A DNA stretch of 64,000 nucleotides, from the NCBI GenBank assembly GCA_039000515.1, contig JBCFYV010000012.1, positions 10,494,676 to 10,558,675 of the forward strand. Reading direction: 5' to 3'. Below the pieces are notes generated by a model, which made no database searches, was not told where the DNA came from, and worked only from the letters and a program-made list of their open reading frames with translations. Within the stretch, counting starts at the first letter, position 1; each line of letters begins with the position of its first letter. Of the stretch, positions 1 to 9,683 are shown in pieces. The DNA is from Timema cristinae (Eukaryota; Arthropoda; Insecta; Phasmatodea; Timematidae). A program made the position numbers and the translations under genes.

Positions 1-1057
1 AGATTGAAGGTGATCATAGGCAGGTATGTATCCCATTCCCGATGGTTCTCCGAGTTTTGGAGTCGGATTCCCTTCTTTAGTTCCTGATTCCTTCTTTCGG
101 TGGGATTGGCTCGAGGTTGATAGATTGGGGTTGTCGAGGCTTCGACATCCCACTTTTGACAGGTGCCCAGGCTCAGCTAATGAACTGTGGACCATTGTCG
201 GACAGGAGATGTTTTGGATATCCCCATCGTGGGAAGAATTGTTGTTCCATCGTCTGAATTATCCGTCTGACCTCTGTTGACGCGAGCGGGAATACTTCTA
301 CCCATCTTGAGAAGAGATCCGTAATCACTAGGATGAACTTCTTTCCTCGGCGACTTCGGGGGTATGGCCCCATGAGGTCTAAGGCTACCACTTTCCAGGG
401 GCGTTGTGGTTGATGGGGTCTTAGTGGTTCTGCCCCTTGATACCCCCCGGTCTTACGACAGGCACAGAGCATGCAGTTGCGAAAGTAGTTGCTAACTTCC
501 GTTCGGAGGCCTTTCCAGGTGTAGCCTCGCTGAATGGCTCGTGTTGTCTCGTCTTGTCCGGGGTGCCCTGCGTGAGGGTGGTCGTGGTATGTCCAAATGA
601 CCTGTTGCCTGATTTGAGCTGGAACGATGAGTTTCCATGGTCCTTCCCTTCCTTCACGTCTCCAGATATTCTCTTCTTTAACATAGTATTCATTCCAGAA
701 CCGAGCATCGGTTGTTTTGGTGGGGGGTTGCCTTAGGCTGTCCAGAGTCTTCCAATGGTTCACTTGAGTTTGGATGTCTGCATCCTGTCTTTGTTCTGTC
801 TTGACTAACTCATGTAGGGGTTCATCTTGGTGTTGTAGGACTAGTATGGCCTCGGGTTTGGGTGGTGCTAACCCTGTGGCCGATGGCGGAGTCATCCGGT
901 CCCAGTCTTGAGTCTCTGAACTGGTGTTCTCGCTGTCGGGTTGACGTGACAACGCATCAGGTAGATCATTTTGTTTTCCCGGGCAATGTTTCAGGGAAAA
1001 TTGAAACTCTTGGAGCAAGAGTGCCCATTGCTTTAGCTTGGTCCGTTGGTCTTTCAT
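1..1057 (-). pseudogene. RNase H tail and integrase of gypsy element 1, partial
   Basis: After the RNase H tail comes the integrase HHCC zinc domain (HPHAGHPGQDET and CMLC), then the catalytic core with the first Asp in VVALDLMGPY and the second in LLSDNGPQF. A stop follows immediately (about 173). Downstream sequence with integrase similarity continues in another frame to base 1, so the third catalytic residue region is frameshifted. The C-terminal part is outside the window. Confidence 0.88.
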
Positions 1058-1075
1058 GTTTAGCCAGGTGAGAGC

Positions 1076-2080
1076 TCAGTTATCAGTGCGTAGTATGAAG
1101 GGTTTATCTTTTAAGTAATGTCTATATCTCTTGATGGCCCAGACAATAGCGAGGCACTCCTGCTCGTTGCTATGGTACCGTTGCTCGGTAGGGGTTAGCT
1201 TTGCGCTGGCATGACTGATGATTCGCTTGCCCATATCATCTTCTTGGTACAGGACTGCCCCTAGTCCAATCCCGCTAGCGTCGGTTTGTAGGGTGAATGT
1301 TCGTGATGGATCTGGGCGGCTTAAGGGTGGTAGGTCTCGGAATGCTTTTTTAAGCGCGTGGAAAGCAGCTTCTGTCTTGAAGTTCCATATCCATCTGGAT
1401 TTGGTTCTTAGAAGTTCGGTGAGAGGTGCTGTTACTTCCGACATCTGGGGCACGAATTCCCGTAGCCAATTGCAGAGGCCCAGGAGTTGTTGGAGCTGTT
1501 TACGGTTTCTTGGTGGTGGGGCTTCCGTGATTGCCTTGATCGTCTGTGGTTGTGGGGCGTTTCCGTGGCTAGAAACGATATGGCCCAGGTACTCTAGCTC
1601 TGTCTTGCCGAACTGGCATTTGGCCAGATTGCAGGTCAGTTGATGGAGCTCAAATCTTTCTAAAACCTTGCTCAAGTGGGTGAGGTGCTCTCCCCATGTC
1701 TTTGAGTAGATTATCACGTCGTCTAGGTAGGCGAAACAGAACTGGCCGGTGTACCCTGCTAACACTTCTTGGCTCATCAGTCGCTGGAAGGTACTTGGTG
1801 CTCCCTTTAACCCAAAAGGCATAACTGTAAATTGCAAGGTTTCTCCAGTAGGGGTGGTGAAAGCAGTCAGTGGTTTTGAATCGGAGTGTAGGGGAATCTG
1901 CCAGTAGCCTGATTTCATATCGAGGGTGGTAAATATTTCTGCGTCTCCCAGATCTCGTAGGGTGTCATGTACGTTGACGGCGGGTGGAGTGACATCGATA
2001 GTGGCGGTGTTCAGTTGTCGAAAATCAATGCAGAAACGGGGAGTTTTGTCCTTTTTATCCACAATTACAATGGGTGAATT
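1076..2080 (-). pseudogene. Reverse transcriptase and RNase H of gypsy element 1 (interrupted)
   Basis: It contains FCIDFRQLN, the LDMKSGYWQIPL block, MPFGLKGAPSTFQ and the catalytic FAYLDDVIIYS motif (about residues 108-118 of the 328-residue frame). The thumb/connection follows, then RNase H beginning LQTDASGIGLGAVL with its first Asp and the SNEQECLAIVWA helix. A TGA just after LRTDN (near 1067) cuts RNase H. A one-base loss lies upstream near 2085-2115. Confidence 0.9.
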
Positions 2081-2163
2081 ATATTCCGAGTTTCCAGGTT
2101 CTATTATCCCTGGGATTTCATCTCCTGAACCTGGTCTTCAATTAGCGCGCTCTTGGTGGGGGA

Positions 2164-2825
2164 TTAACGGTAAGGCCGTACCATAATCCGTTGATTATCT
2201 TTAAGTCGAATTTGATGATTGATGCTGCGTGTTCTTCGCAGTGGTCCTTGGGTGTTGAAAACTGCTCGGTGTTGGTCTAGTAGACTGAGTAGTTGTCCTT
2301 GATACTCTATTGGGGCGTGTTGTCTGATTTGGTCTTGAGGAACTGGAGGGGGATTCTCATTGAGTCTTGCAATCCAGTACAGAGTATGACGCTCTTGGTT
2401 TCCAAATAGCACTCGGCTGTTCTCGTAGTCCAGGATTACTTTCTGTTCTGTGAACCATGGTTGTCCCAAAATCAGTGGTTCTCGTAGCTCATCAGATACC
2501 AGGAACGTGACGTTGAGTTGTAGCCTTTGCATGGTTATGGGTAAGGTGATCTGGCCTCGGATGGCGAGGTTACTCCCAACCTTGGCTAGGTGGATGGGTG
2601 TGGGGAAAGGAATTAAATTATTCCGGTTTGAAGGGGTAAGGTGTTGGTATAGAATAAAATTAGCAGTAGCCCCGGTATCTAAGAGGGCTAGTAGAGGACC
2701 ATGAGGAGTTTCACACAGAACCCTGGGGAGTGGTTGGGATGTTGAGGGGTTGACGCTGTTGATTACTGGTGGCGGCCCTGGTTCCTGTCTCCCAGAGGCG
2801 GGGCCATGTTGTCCTATGTCTTGGC
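2164..2825 (-). CDS. Pol N-terminal part: aspartic protease of gypsy element 1
   Basis: Entered by -1 frameshifting from gag. The catalytic LLDTGATANF is at about 2650-2681, followed by the usual beta-rich region and the second loop ILGQPWF. The family enzyme is a homodimeric protease that cuts Gag-Pol. The frame ends at a TAA (about 2164) just before RT, where uninterrupted elements read through. Confidence 0.8.
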
Positions 2826-4154
2826 GTTTCCCGGTATGATGTCTTTCTCCGGGTAGCGTTGATTTAGCACTGGGCAGTCACAGTGAAAATGGTAGCCTGG
2901 GCAGTGGTAACATTTTGGAGGTCGTGGGTCAGATGCGGTTGTTGGGGTCTTGATGGAGCATGTCGTCCCTGTTGCCGGATTTTTAGCCAGGTCACGTTCC
3001 ACAGATACAGCCCTAGTGATAAGTTCTTCTAATTCTTGAGGGTGTGGGGCTCGCAGAAAAGGTCTTAGTCCTGGTCGGACCAATTCAATTAACAGTGGTA
3101 TTATCTCTGATGATGGCGTTGTGGGGGACAAGCGTTGATGCAATCGTACCTTGTGCCGAAGAAATATCTCGACGGGCTCAGCCTGTGCCTGTTCCTTTCC
3201 GTAAAGCTCCACGTGGAGAGAGGCTATGGTGGTTGTACTGGCGAAGTGGTGCGTTAGTCTTTGTTTGAATTCTTCCCAAGTAGTAATATACTCGCCATAA
3301 AGCTTCCACCACTGAGCGGCAGTGTCCTTAAGCTGCCTTAGGGTAGTATGTACCCATTCTAGTGGGTCTATTTGAGCGGTCCTGAGCTGAACCTCACAGC
3401 GTTGAGTAAAAGTAGTAGGGTCTTCATGTCCTCGACCGTGAAAATCTGGTATAGTTGGTAGGTGGTAAGGGCTTGAACATGGGCGTTGGTAGGTGGTAGT
3501 CAAGTGTGGCCGGTATGGTGGTGCGCTGGCGCTTGATGAGGTGGGTCGTTGGCATGGTGGGCAACGGAAGAAGAGGCCCCTCGGGTCTCTGGGTTCATTT
3601 TTCCAGCCCAGACACTGGTAATGGTAGTATTGTCTACAGTCCTCACAGACAATCTCTGGGCCGTCTTCGCCAGTACATGCTAACCCTGGGCAATATCGTA
3701 CTTCCACCGGTGTTTCAGTGCAGGAGGTGCAGCGGTAGGCTGGTTCATTGATGTCACGTGGTTCGTCTGTCCATCCAATGCAAAGGTGATGAAAGGGTTT
3801 TTGGCAGTTTATGCAGGTTACATAGTGTCGGTCCCCTCCTGGGGTACACAATGGGTTGGTACACTTTTGACTCCTGGTCATCACCATTTTGCCTTCTTTG
3901 GTGAGGTCGTCTTCTTTGGTGAGGTCGTATTCCTTGGTGAGGTTGTCTTCGTTGGTGAGTGTGTATTCGTTTGTGAGTTCATCTTCTCTGGTGAGGTAGT
4001 CTTCTTCGGTGAGTTTTCTTTGGTGAAGTCGTCTTCTTCGGTGAGGTTGTTTGGGCGCCACCGGGTTTTGTTCACTCCCGGAAGTGTTGTGCGGTGTTCT
4101 GGGGTCGTGTAGTCGGTCCGTTGGACATCCGTCCTGTGTCTTGATTGGCCCCAC
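2814..4154 (-). CDS. Gypsy Gag with two tandem PHD-type zinc fingers and a repeat-rich N-terminus
   Basis: A 446-residue open frame. Residues about 48-89 are seven 6-residue repeats (LTKEDD-like, 18-bp DNA repeats). Residues 98-145 and 155-201 are two zinc fingers with identical spacing C-x4-C-x9/10-C-x2-C-x4-H-x2-C-x16-C-x2-C, the C4HC3 plan of PHD fingers. They share GW..EPRD after the sixth ligand, indicating an internal duplication. Residues about 225-390 are a retrotransposon capsid domain (WVHTTLRQLKDTAAQWW, then EEFKQRLTHHF). Near the end is one CCHC knuckle of unusual spacing (C-x2-C-x3-H-x4-C; CYHCPGYHFHCDC). Capsid and knuckle are expected; paired PHD fingers upstream of them are not usual for gypsy Gag. 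The ATG at 4154 is the first after the primer site. Confidence 0.85.
   Translation of the reverse strand: MGPIKTQDGCPTDRLHDPRTPHNTSGSEQNPVAPKQPHRRRRLHQRKLTEEDYLTREDELTNEYTLTNEDNLTKEYDLTKEDDLTKEGKMVMTRSQKCTNPLCTPGGDRHYVTCINCQKPFHHLCIGWTDEPRDINEPAYRCTSCTETPVEVRYCPGLACTGEDGPEIVCEDCRQYYHYQCLGWKNEPRDPRGLFFRCPPCQRPTSSSASAPPYRPHLTTTYQRPCSSPYHLPTIPDFHGRGHEDPTTFTQRCEVQLRTAQIDPLEWVHTTLRQLKDTAAQWWKLYGEYITTWEEFKQRLTHHFASTTTIASLHVELYGKEQAQAEPVEIFLRHKVRLHQRLSPTTPSSEIIPLLIELVRPGLRPFLRAPHPQELEELITRAVSVERDLAKNPATGTTCSIKTPTTASDPRPPKCYHCPGYHFHCDCPVLNQRYPEKDIIPGNAKT
2826..2832 (-). promoter_or_regulatory. Programmed -1 ribosomal frameshift site between gag and pol
   Basis: GGGAAAC on the minus strand, read G GGA AAC in the gag frame four codons before the gag stop. 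This is the X-XXY-YYZ slippery pattern in the correct register. The pol frame is exactly -1 relative to gag and is open from the slip site through the protease. GGCCC and GGGCC segments downstream could pair as a stimulatory stem. Confidence 0.7.
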
Positions 4155-4166
4155 GTTTAGGCGCCA
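4149..4166 (-). other. Primer binding site, tRNA-Lys(CTT) type
   Basis: TGGCGCCTAAACGTGGGG on the minus strand, four bases inside the LTR end. It matches the complement of the 3' end of animal tRNA-Lys(CTT) with about one indel or mismatch. Confidence 0.65.
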
Positions 4167-4170
4167 AAAC

Positions 4171-4885
4171 TGTTATCCCTCTCACTGGTACTTCAGGGGT
4201 AACTGGTGGTTTAGTTGGTCGAAGTCCAGTTTCGTTGTGATCGTCGTCTTCCTTAAGGTCTTTTGTCGGTGGGCCTTGCCGGCGCGGCGGGTGTATTCCA
4301 TCCCGTGGGTTTACCGTCGGAAGGGTCGGTCAAGGTTGGAGGGTGATAGGTCAGAGTCCCGGCAACACGAAGTCGCGGTGGGAGGTAAGGATCTGTCCCG
4401 GCAACACAGAGTCGCGGTGGGAGGCAGGGGAACAGTCCCGGCAACACAGAGTCACGGTGGGAGGCAGGATAACCGTCCCGGCAACACGGAGTCGCGGTGG
4501 GAGGTCGGGGATAGTCGTGGGAGGATAGGGAGTGCCGATGAAATGCTCTTTTCAAACGAATAAAAATGGTTTATTATGCTCTTTCATAAAGGTGGTTCGC
4601 CAGGGTTGGGTCACCACTGAAAAAATAGCTCCAGAGATCACCGTGTTATATACCCTCCACCACTGCCCGGCCTTGACCAATGGGGAAAACGGGGGCTTCC
4701 TATTGGCGCGAGAAACCGTTAGAGACAGTGTCCATAACGCGAGCCAATAGGAAGCGCTGGCGCAGTGAGCAGAGGTGGAGTCGTCACGGACGGCTCAGAC
4801 AACATGGACTGTGGGCCGGACCGGCAGTAGGGAGGGAGGGTGAAGCGGCCGGTGCAAGTGCGAAGGAAAGAAGGCTGACTGAACA
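4171..4885 (-). repeat. 5' LTR of gypsy element 1
   Basis: On the minus strand it begins TGTTC (4885) and ends TAACA (4171), with the primer site four bases beyond. A TATA box (tatataa) lies near 4648-4654 and an AATAAA signal at 4571-4576, giving plausible U3-R-U5 order. The 3' LTR is outside the window, so LTR identity could not be compared. Confidence 0.7.
4356..4513. repeat. 40-bp tandem repeat inside the LTR (4 units)
   Basis: Four units begin with gtcccggcaacac at 4356, 4395, 4435 and 4475, each followed by gagtcgcggtgggagg with small changes. They lie downstream of the inferred transcription start, in U5. Confidence 0.85.
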
Positions 4886-4891
4886 GTGAGG

Positions 4892-5400
4892 TACATCAAG
4901 GTGAACGGTTTACCTGGGATCAAACCTGTAAAACAGCTTTCAAAGATCTAAAGAAACACCTTACTTCCAGTCCTGTCCTGGCATTTCCTTCACCTGAAGA
5001 TAACTTTATTATAGATACAGATGCAAGCAATATAGGTAAAGGTGCTGTATTGAGCATTAAATGTGATGGTGAAGAGAAGGTAGTAGCCTATATGAGTCGC
5101 ACATTGACAAAGGCAGAGCGACATTATTGTGTGACATAAAAGGAAATGTTGGCTCTAGTTGTTGCCACTAGACATTTTCGGCACTATTCGTACGGCAAGC
5201 CACTTATTGTAAGAACAGACCATAGCTCCTTACACTGGCTTCAATCTTTCAAAGAGCCAGAAGGGCAGGCTCGCGCTGGCTGGAACAACTTGCTGAGCTA
5301 GAGTTTACAGTGCAACACCGATGTGGCAAGTACCATGGGAATGTTGATGGGCTATCTCGGTGACCATACCAACAATGTGTAAGAGACAGTGCGAAGGAAG
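4892..5400 (+). pseudogene. Gypsy element 2: RT end and RNase H
   Basis: Conceptual translation shows FTWDQTCKTAFKDLKKHL, FIIDTDASNIGKGAVLS (first RNase H Asp), MSRTLTKAERHY, a stop, then KEMLALVVATRHFRHYSYG and RTDHSSLHWL. Further frame changes follow before the tail that ends near NVDGLS. Confidence 0.85.
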
Positions 5401-5739
5401 ATGCATTTGAAGCAATGAAAGCCAGGAAACGCCTAACTATTTCAAGGGAAGTTTATGTAAAGTACTGTATGTGACTTTTCTTGTGAGTGACAGCTTCAGA
5501 TGGTCGCTAGAAGAACTACAGAAGAAACGGGAAGAATATCCTGTAGTTAAACATGCAGTGCAGTGGTGCAAAGTGGGAAAACAGCCACCCTGAGACACAA
5601 TCGTGCAAGAAAGTCGTCAGGTGTTAAGACTATGGTAACAATGGGATAGTTTGACATTAGGGGACGGCTTGGTGTATCGACAGGGGAGGGATATATTAGG
5701 AACAACAGACTTCAGCTACTTCTACCACGAGACCTAAAA

Positions 5740-6742
5740 AATGGAGTCATGGAGGCACTCCATAGTTCACCAACAGGAGGTCATCTGGGATTTAAGAAAA
5801 TGTAAGAGAAAGTTTGGGAGTGGTTTTATTAGCCTGGGCATCTGGAGGATGTGAAGGTGTGGTGCAAAGCCTGCCATGATTGTGTACGTAGGAAATCCCC
5901 AAATATGGCCGCAAGAGCACCACTCATCAATCGTCGACCAGGATACCCATTACAACGTATCTCCGTAGACGTCTTGGGCCCACTCCCTGAGACCACCCAA
6001 AACAATAAATACATCCTGGTTGTAGTGGATATGCCATGCATAACCAGGAAACTGTGACAGTGTCAAGGATAATAATTGAGGAATTCGTGTGCCGGTTTGG
6101 AGCTCCTGATGAAATCCACAGTGACCAAGGGCGTCAATTCGAAGCTAAGATATTTCAAGAAATGTGCTTGTTTCTGGAAATCAGTAAAACAAGGACTACA
6201 CCATACCATCACCAATCAGATTGATTAGTTGAAAGGTTTAACCGCACACTTCTAGCTATGTTGAGCCAGTGGGTTAATGAGCGACACAATGACTGGGACA
6301 ACTTCCTCCCCAAGTCATGTTAGCATACAGGTCTTGTCAGCACGAATCAACAGGCTACACACCGTTTTATCTCATGTTCGAGTGAGATGTACGACTACCA
6401 GTCGATGTTGCATTCAGTCACCTGGAAAAAGTGTTTTTGAATGAAACCTTATTTGAGAAAGCCATGCGAAGCCGTTTAGAGTTGGCGTATGAAAAAGTCC
6501 GAGAAAAACTGGGAAACTGCCAACACGTACAGAAGATGTTTTATGATCGACGATGTTCAGGTTCCCCTTATGAGGAAGGGCAGCGAGTGTGGATACTTAG
6601 CAGTGTTGTTATACGTGGATGCACACCGAAACTACATCACCTATGGGAAGGGCCTTACGTGATAATAAAACAAGTTTCCGATGTCAGGTATCGGGTCAAG
6701 AAAGGCCAAAAGTGCTTAGTTGTCAATTTCAACAGGCTCTAG
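5740..6742 (+). pseudogene. Gypsy element 2: integrase
   Basis: The zinc-domain remnant contains CKACHDCVRRK. The catalytic core has the first Asp in ISVDVLGPLPE, the second in IHSDQGRQFE, and the third-residue block LVERFNRTLLAML after a stop. The C-terminal domain ends YEEGQRVWI, KLHHLWEGPYVI and a short tail. Several stops and at least two frame changes make it inactive. Confidence 0.87.
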
Positions 6743-7035
6743 ACACCGAAGGTGAGAAAAGAAGCTCCTAAGATTGTAGGAGAACCTGAAAAACGGAAGG
6801 AGGATAAGGCACCAGCAAACCAGCGGTCACGTGAGGGGCAAAACATCCACCCTCTCCAACAAGAGCCCCTCCAGGTAAAACTGGTACCAGTAAGACTGAG
6901 GGAGCAGCTTCAACAAACATGAATGTGTGAGCAGGAGACGGAGTCCGAACGGCGCTACCCAAAACGAGACTCGTGTGTACCAGAGCGGTAGCAAGCCGGG
7001 TATAATTTTGTGGGCACTGGGTCGTGCCCAATTTA

Positions 7036-7297
7036 CGAGGGGGGTAGTGTAGCGAGCGAGACCATGCTCGAGCCAGCCCTGAACAGTCACCAGGCTTGGG
7101 CCACCCTTCACAGCAATGGGGTGGGGGACATTCCAACGGAACGGGTGTAGGGCTAAACTAGACAGGTGTGACAAAAGAGACGAGTATTTCAGGGTGGTGT
7201 GATTAGCTAATAAACAAATAGAGCATGCACGCTGACAACATAAACAGAGTGCCAGCATTCCTCATGGTAAATCAGACTAGAAGCAAGGATAAATAGA
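7036..7297 (+). repeat. Gypsy element 2: polypurine tract and start of 3' LTR
   Basis: The purine run gaggggggtag (about 7037-7047) is followed at 7048 by tgtagcgagcgag, a typical LTR start. The LTR is about 250 bp long before sequence of an independent repeat family begins, so its end was probably cut by that insertion. Confidence 0.6.
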
Positions 7298-8000
7298 GTC
7301 TGTTTATGAAAGGTTTTTACCTGGATGACAGTTCAAAAGTTATATGTTTAGGTTTTGGGTTGCCAACACTGTCTTGTAAATGATCACTGTATTGTTATGA
7401 ATGCTAAGTTTTATAATTAGATGTTATATTTTACATTTAAAATAACATAAAGTTAAGTTTTCTCACACTATTTCATTACTTTTAATAATTGCTCTTAACC
7501 CAATCCTAAAAAATATTTTAAACATAGTTGAAAGTAGTTATTCTTCGTTTCGGAATGTTATCTATGATGTGCAATATAAATATAGTGCATACATTAATAC
7601 CTTTTAATGTAGGCATCGTATTTAATTGGAAAAGATAAATTACTTGTCAATTTTTTATATATAATAAATTATTTTATGATTATTTTTATCATATTTCAAA
7701 ACATTTAACTGAATAAAATATGTTTAGCCACTGCGTGGGTGCATCACTGTAAAGAACTTGTTTCCGTCATGTTCAATCACATGGTTTAAAGTCGTCGGTC
7801 GCCATTTTGAAGCTATATTTGTTAGACCTTTTATGAAAGTGCTGTGAATAATATTTTTTATCACATTCATACATTACCATATATTTTCATTAAATTTATC
7901 TGAAGCGACAGATTTCAGCTGTTAGTGTAGGGATACATTATGGACTATTTCTAGTAACTTTATGAGCTGTCATCCAAGTAAACTAAGGTCGTGAATATAT
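7298..8000. mobile_element. MITE-like element with about 30-bp inverted ends
   Basis: The ends are related to (t/g)ttcacga...ttacctggatgacagttc: left at 7301-7332 and, inverted, right at about 7961-7994. A second copy lies on the other strand at about 55205-55612. There is no coding capacity. Confidence 0.65.
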
Positions 8001-8480
8001 TAAAGTTATTTAGTTTTTCCATATCCTATAATATTTCTAATCAACATCACATTATGTGGTAGCGCATAGTAGCACAATAAAAACTCAAGCCGAACATCAA
8101 TTAGAAAACCTCACGATCAGTACCCAGCCACTTCCTCCATCCTCGGCCGCAACCCATCCTGACAACTTAGGCCCACAATAGGAAGAGGGAAGAAGAGTGA
8201 CAAAGATAACATTTTTTAGTTGAGTAATTATATTGATGCAATTTTTCTCCTTTTTGTGATTTTGCTATTCTTCCAACTTTACAACAAAATGACAACTTGT
8301 AGACTGAACCATAGCCCCACTAGAGAACAATAGTCTCATCAAGAATTTTATTACAAGTACATGGTCCACATCAGGGCCTCTTTGCTTAATCATTAGAGCG
8401 TCTTACTTGCACTAATCCATCCATACCCACTCTCTATTTTTTGCCAAAAATTTACAATTGTTATAGGGCCCCCACCAAAC
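8001..8480. other. Intronic stretch without recognisable feature
   Basis: Unique-looking AT-rich sequence of PSMD4 intron 8. No exon, RNA or repeat end was recognised. Confidence 0.4.
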
Positions 8481-9420
8481 GTATTTCAGCGCTGGTCAAC
8501 TCTTATCTTCCAATCCCTGGTCCGACAACTTTGTTTACACGTAAAGGACACAAACCACTTGGTTAACTGCTTACAAGACATTAAAAACAAAATCCCCCCC
8601 CCCGATGCATAATTGGTCAGCATAAATGTCAATTCGCTTTACAATAACATACTCCCCACACAAAGACTTTCTGCCATGAAACATTTCCTAGACAAACGAC
8701 CACCAAATTCCAAGCCATCCCCAACCTTTCTGGTAGAGCCTGCTTGCCTCATACTTGAAAAGAACCATTTGTTTCCTGGACAGACACTACCTTCAAATCC
8801 GAGGGATGGCAATGGGCACACATCTGGCCTCTCCTGCACTAACCTCTTCATGAGCAAATTAGAGGAAAATATTTTGAAATCCAAACCCTTGCAACTGCTC
8901 TGCTGGATGAAATTTATTGACATCTTTATGATTTGGACAGATTTTTGAAAGGTTTAAATAACCATTACACCCTAAGAGAATATTTCCCAATACCATGCCA
9001 TATTCTTGGATATGAAACTGAACCTCCATGAGAGAAACAAACACCACAGACCACACCATATCCACCAACCATCAATGATACCTCAATTTCAAAAGCAACC
9101 ATCCTCTTCCTTGTAAAACACTCTCTACCTTATAGTCCAGCTACCAGAGCCAAATGTATATATTCTGATGAAGAAGACCTTAACAAGCAATGTCAACAAC
9201 TCTTCAAGGCTTTCACAGTCAGAGGATATCCTAAACACAACAGTCAAATAAAGAGAGTCCTATCCAATTAAGAGCCTATCAAGAAACATCCTTCCCAAAA
9301 GACATATTACTCACCACCCAGTATTATGAAAGACTAGACAAACTTTGATTTATCTTAAACAAAGGCTACAATATCCTAACCTCATCAAATTTTGATGGAT
9401 TTGAATTTCAAACAATAAAA
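8480..9420 (+). pseudogene. Penelope-like element reverse transcriptase fragment
   Basis: Conceptual translation in shifting frames shows LVSINVNSLYNNI, AMKHFLDKRPP, ACLILEKNHLF, the fingers-palm block NLFMSKLEENILKSKPLQ, a damaged active site FIDIFMIW (one Asp of the FIDD pair is lost), YLNFKSNHPLPCK and SDEEDLNKQCQQLFKAF. This order is typical of Penelope-like RT. No GIY-YIG endonuclease was recognised after it. Stops and frame changes are frequent. Confidence 0.83.
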
Positions 9421-9667
9421 TGAGTCTAGATTGTTTAATTTGGCTGGATTTTAACCTGTATTTTGCGAGGGGTGGTTGGGGTTGATTCAAATTGAAAGCA
9501 TAATTGAAATAAATCTTAATTTACAGTTTAGGCTTATATTGTATAATGTAGGTCTATTTGTAAAAATCATTTAAATTCCTAACAATTTGCTAGGATTCAG
9601 ATTTAAGATTTGAAAATAAAATGTAGATTCGCAATCGAGAAATAGTGGATTCGACCCATCTCTAATT
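9421..9667. repeat. Fragment of MITE family with ends AGAGTTGGGTCAAATCCAC
   Basis: It ends at 9646-9667 with gtggattcgacccatctct, the inverted form of the end that starts again at 9684. Its other end is not clear. Confidence 0.45.
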
Positions 9668-9683
9668 TAATGTTTTATTCTTG

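Larger units (their letters stand above)
1..4885 (-). mobile_element. Ty3/gypsy LTR retrotransposon 1 (5' LTR, gag, most of pol; cut by window edge)
   Basis: Order on the minus strand: LTR (4885-4171), primer site, gag (4154-2814), protease, reverse transcriptase/RNase H, integrase running off the left edge. PR-RT-RH-IN order and sequence place it in Ty3/gypsy. Breaks seen: an in-frame TAA at the N-terminal edge of RT (about 2164), a one-base loss shortly after, a TGA in RNase H (near 1067), and a stop plus frame change in integrase (about 165-175). Otherwise the domains are well preserved, so the copy is fairly young but inactive. Its right end abuts the RT/RNase H part of a different gypsy element, suggesting insertion into it. 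Confidence 0.9.
4886..7297 (+). mobile_element. Older Ty3/gypsy element 2, 5' part missing
   Basis: Plus-strand relic of a different gypsy lineage, running from the end of RT through RNase H and integrase to a purine tract and the start of a 3' LTR. Its 5' side begins exactly where the LTR of element 1 ends, which fits insertion of element 1 into it; the rest of its 5' half would lie left of the window. Stops and frame changes occur throughout. Confidence 0.82.

Noticed and set aside
173..4563. Plus-strand frames of 60-170 codons
   Set aside because: Antisense shadows of gag, pol and the LTR of gypsy element 1.
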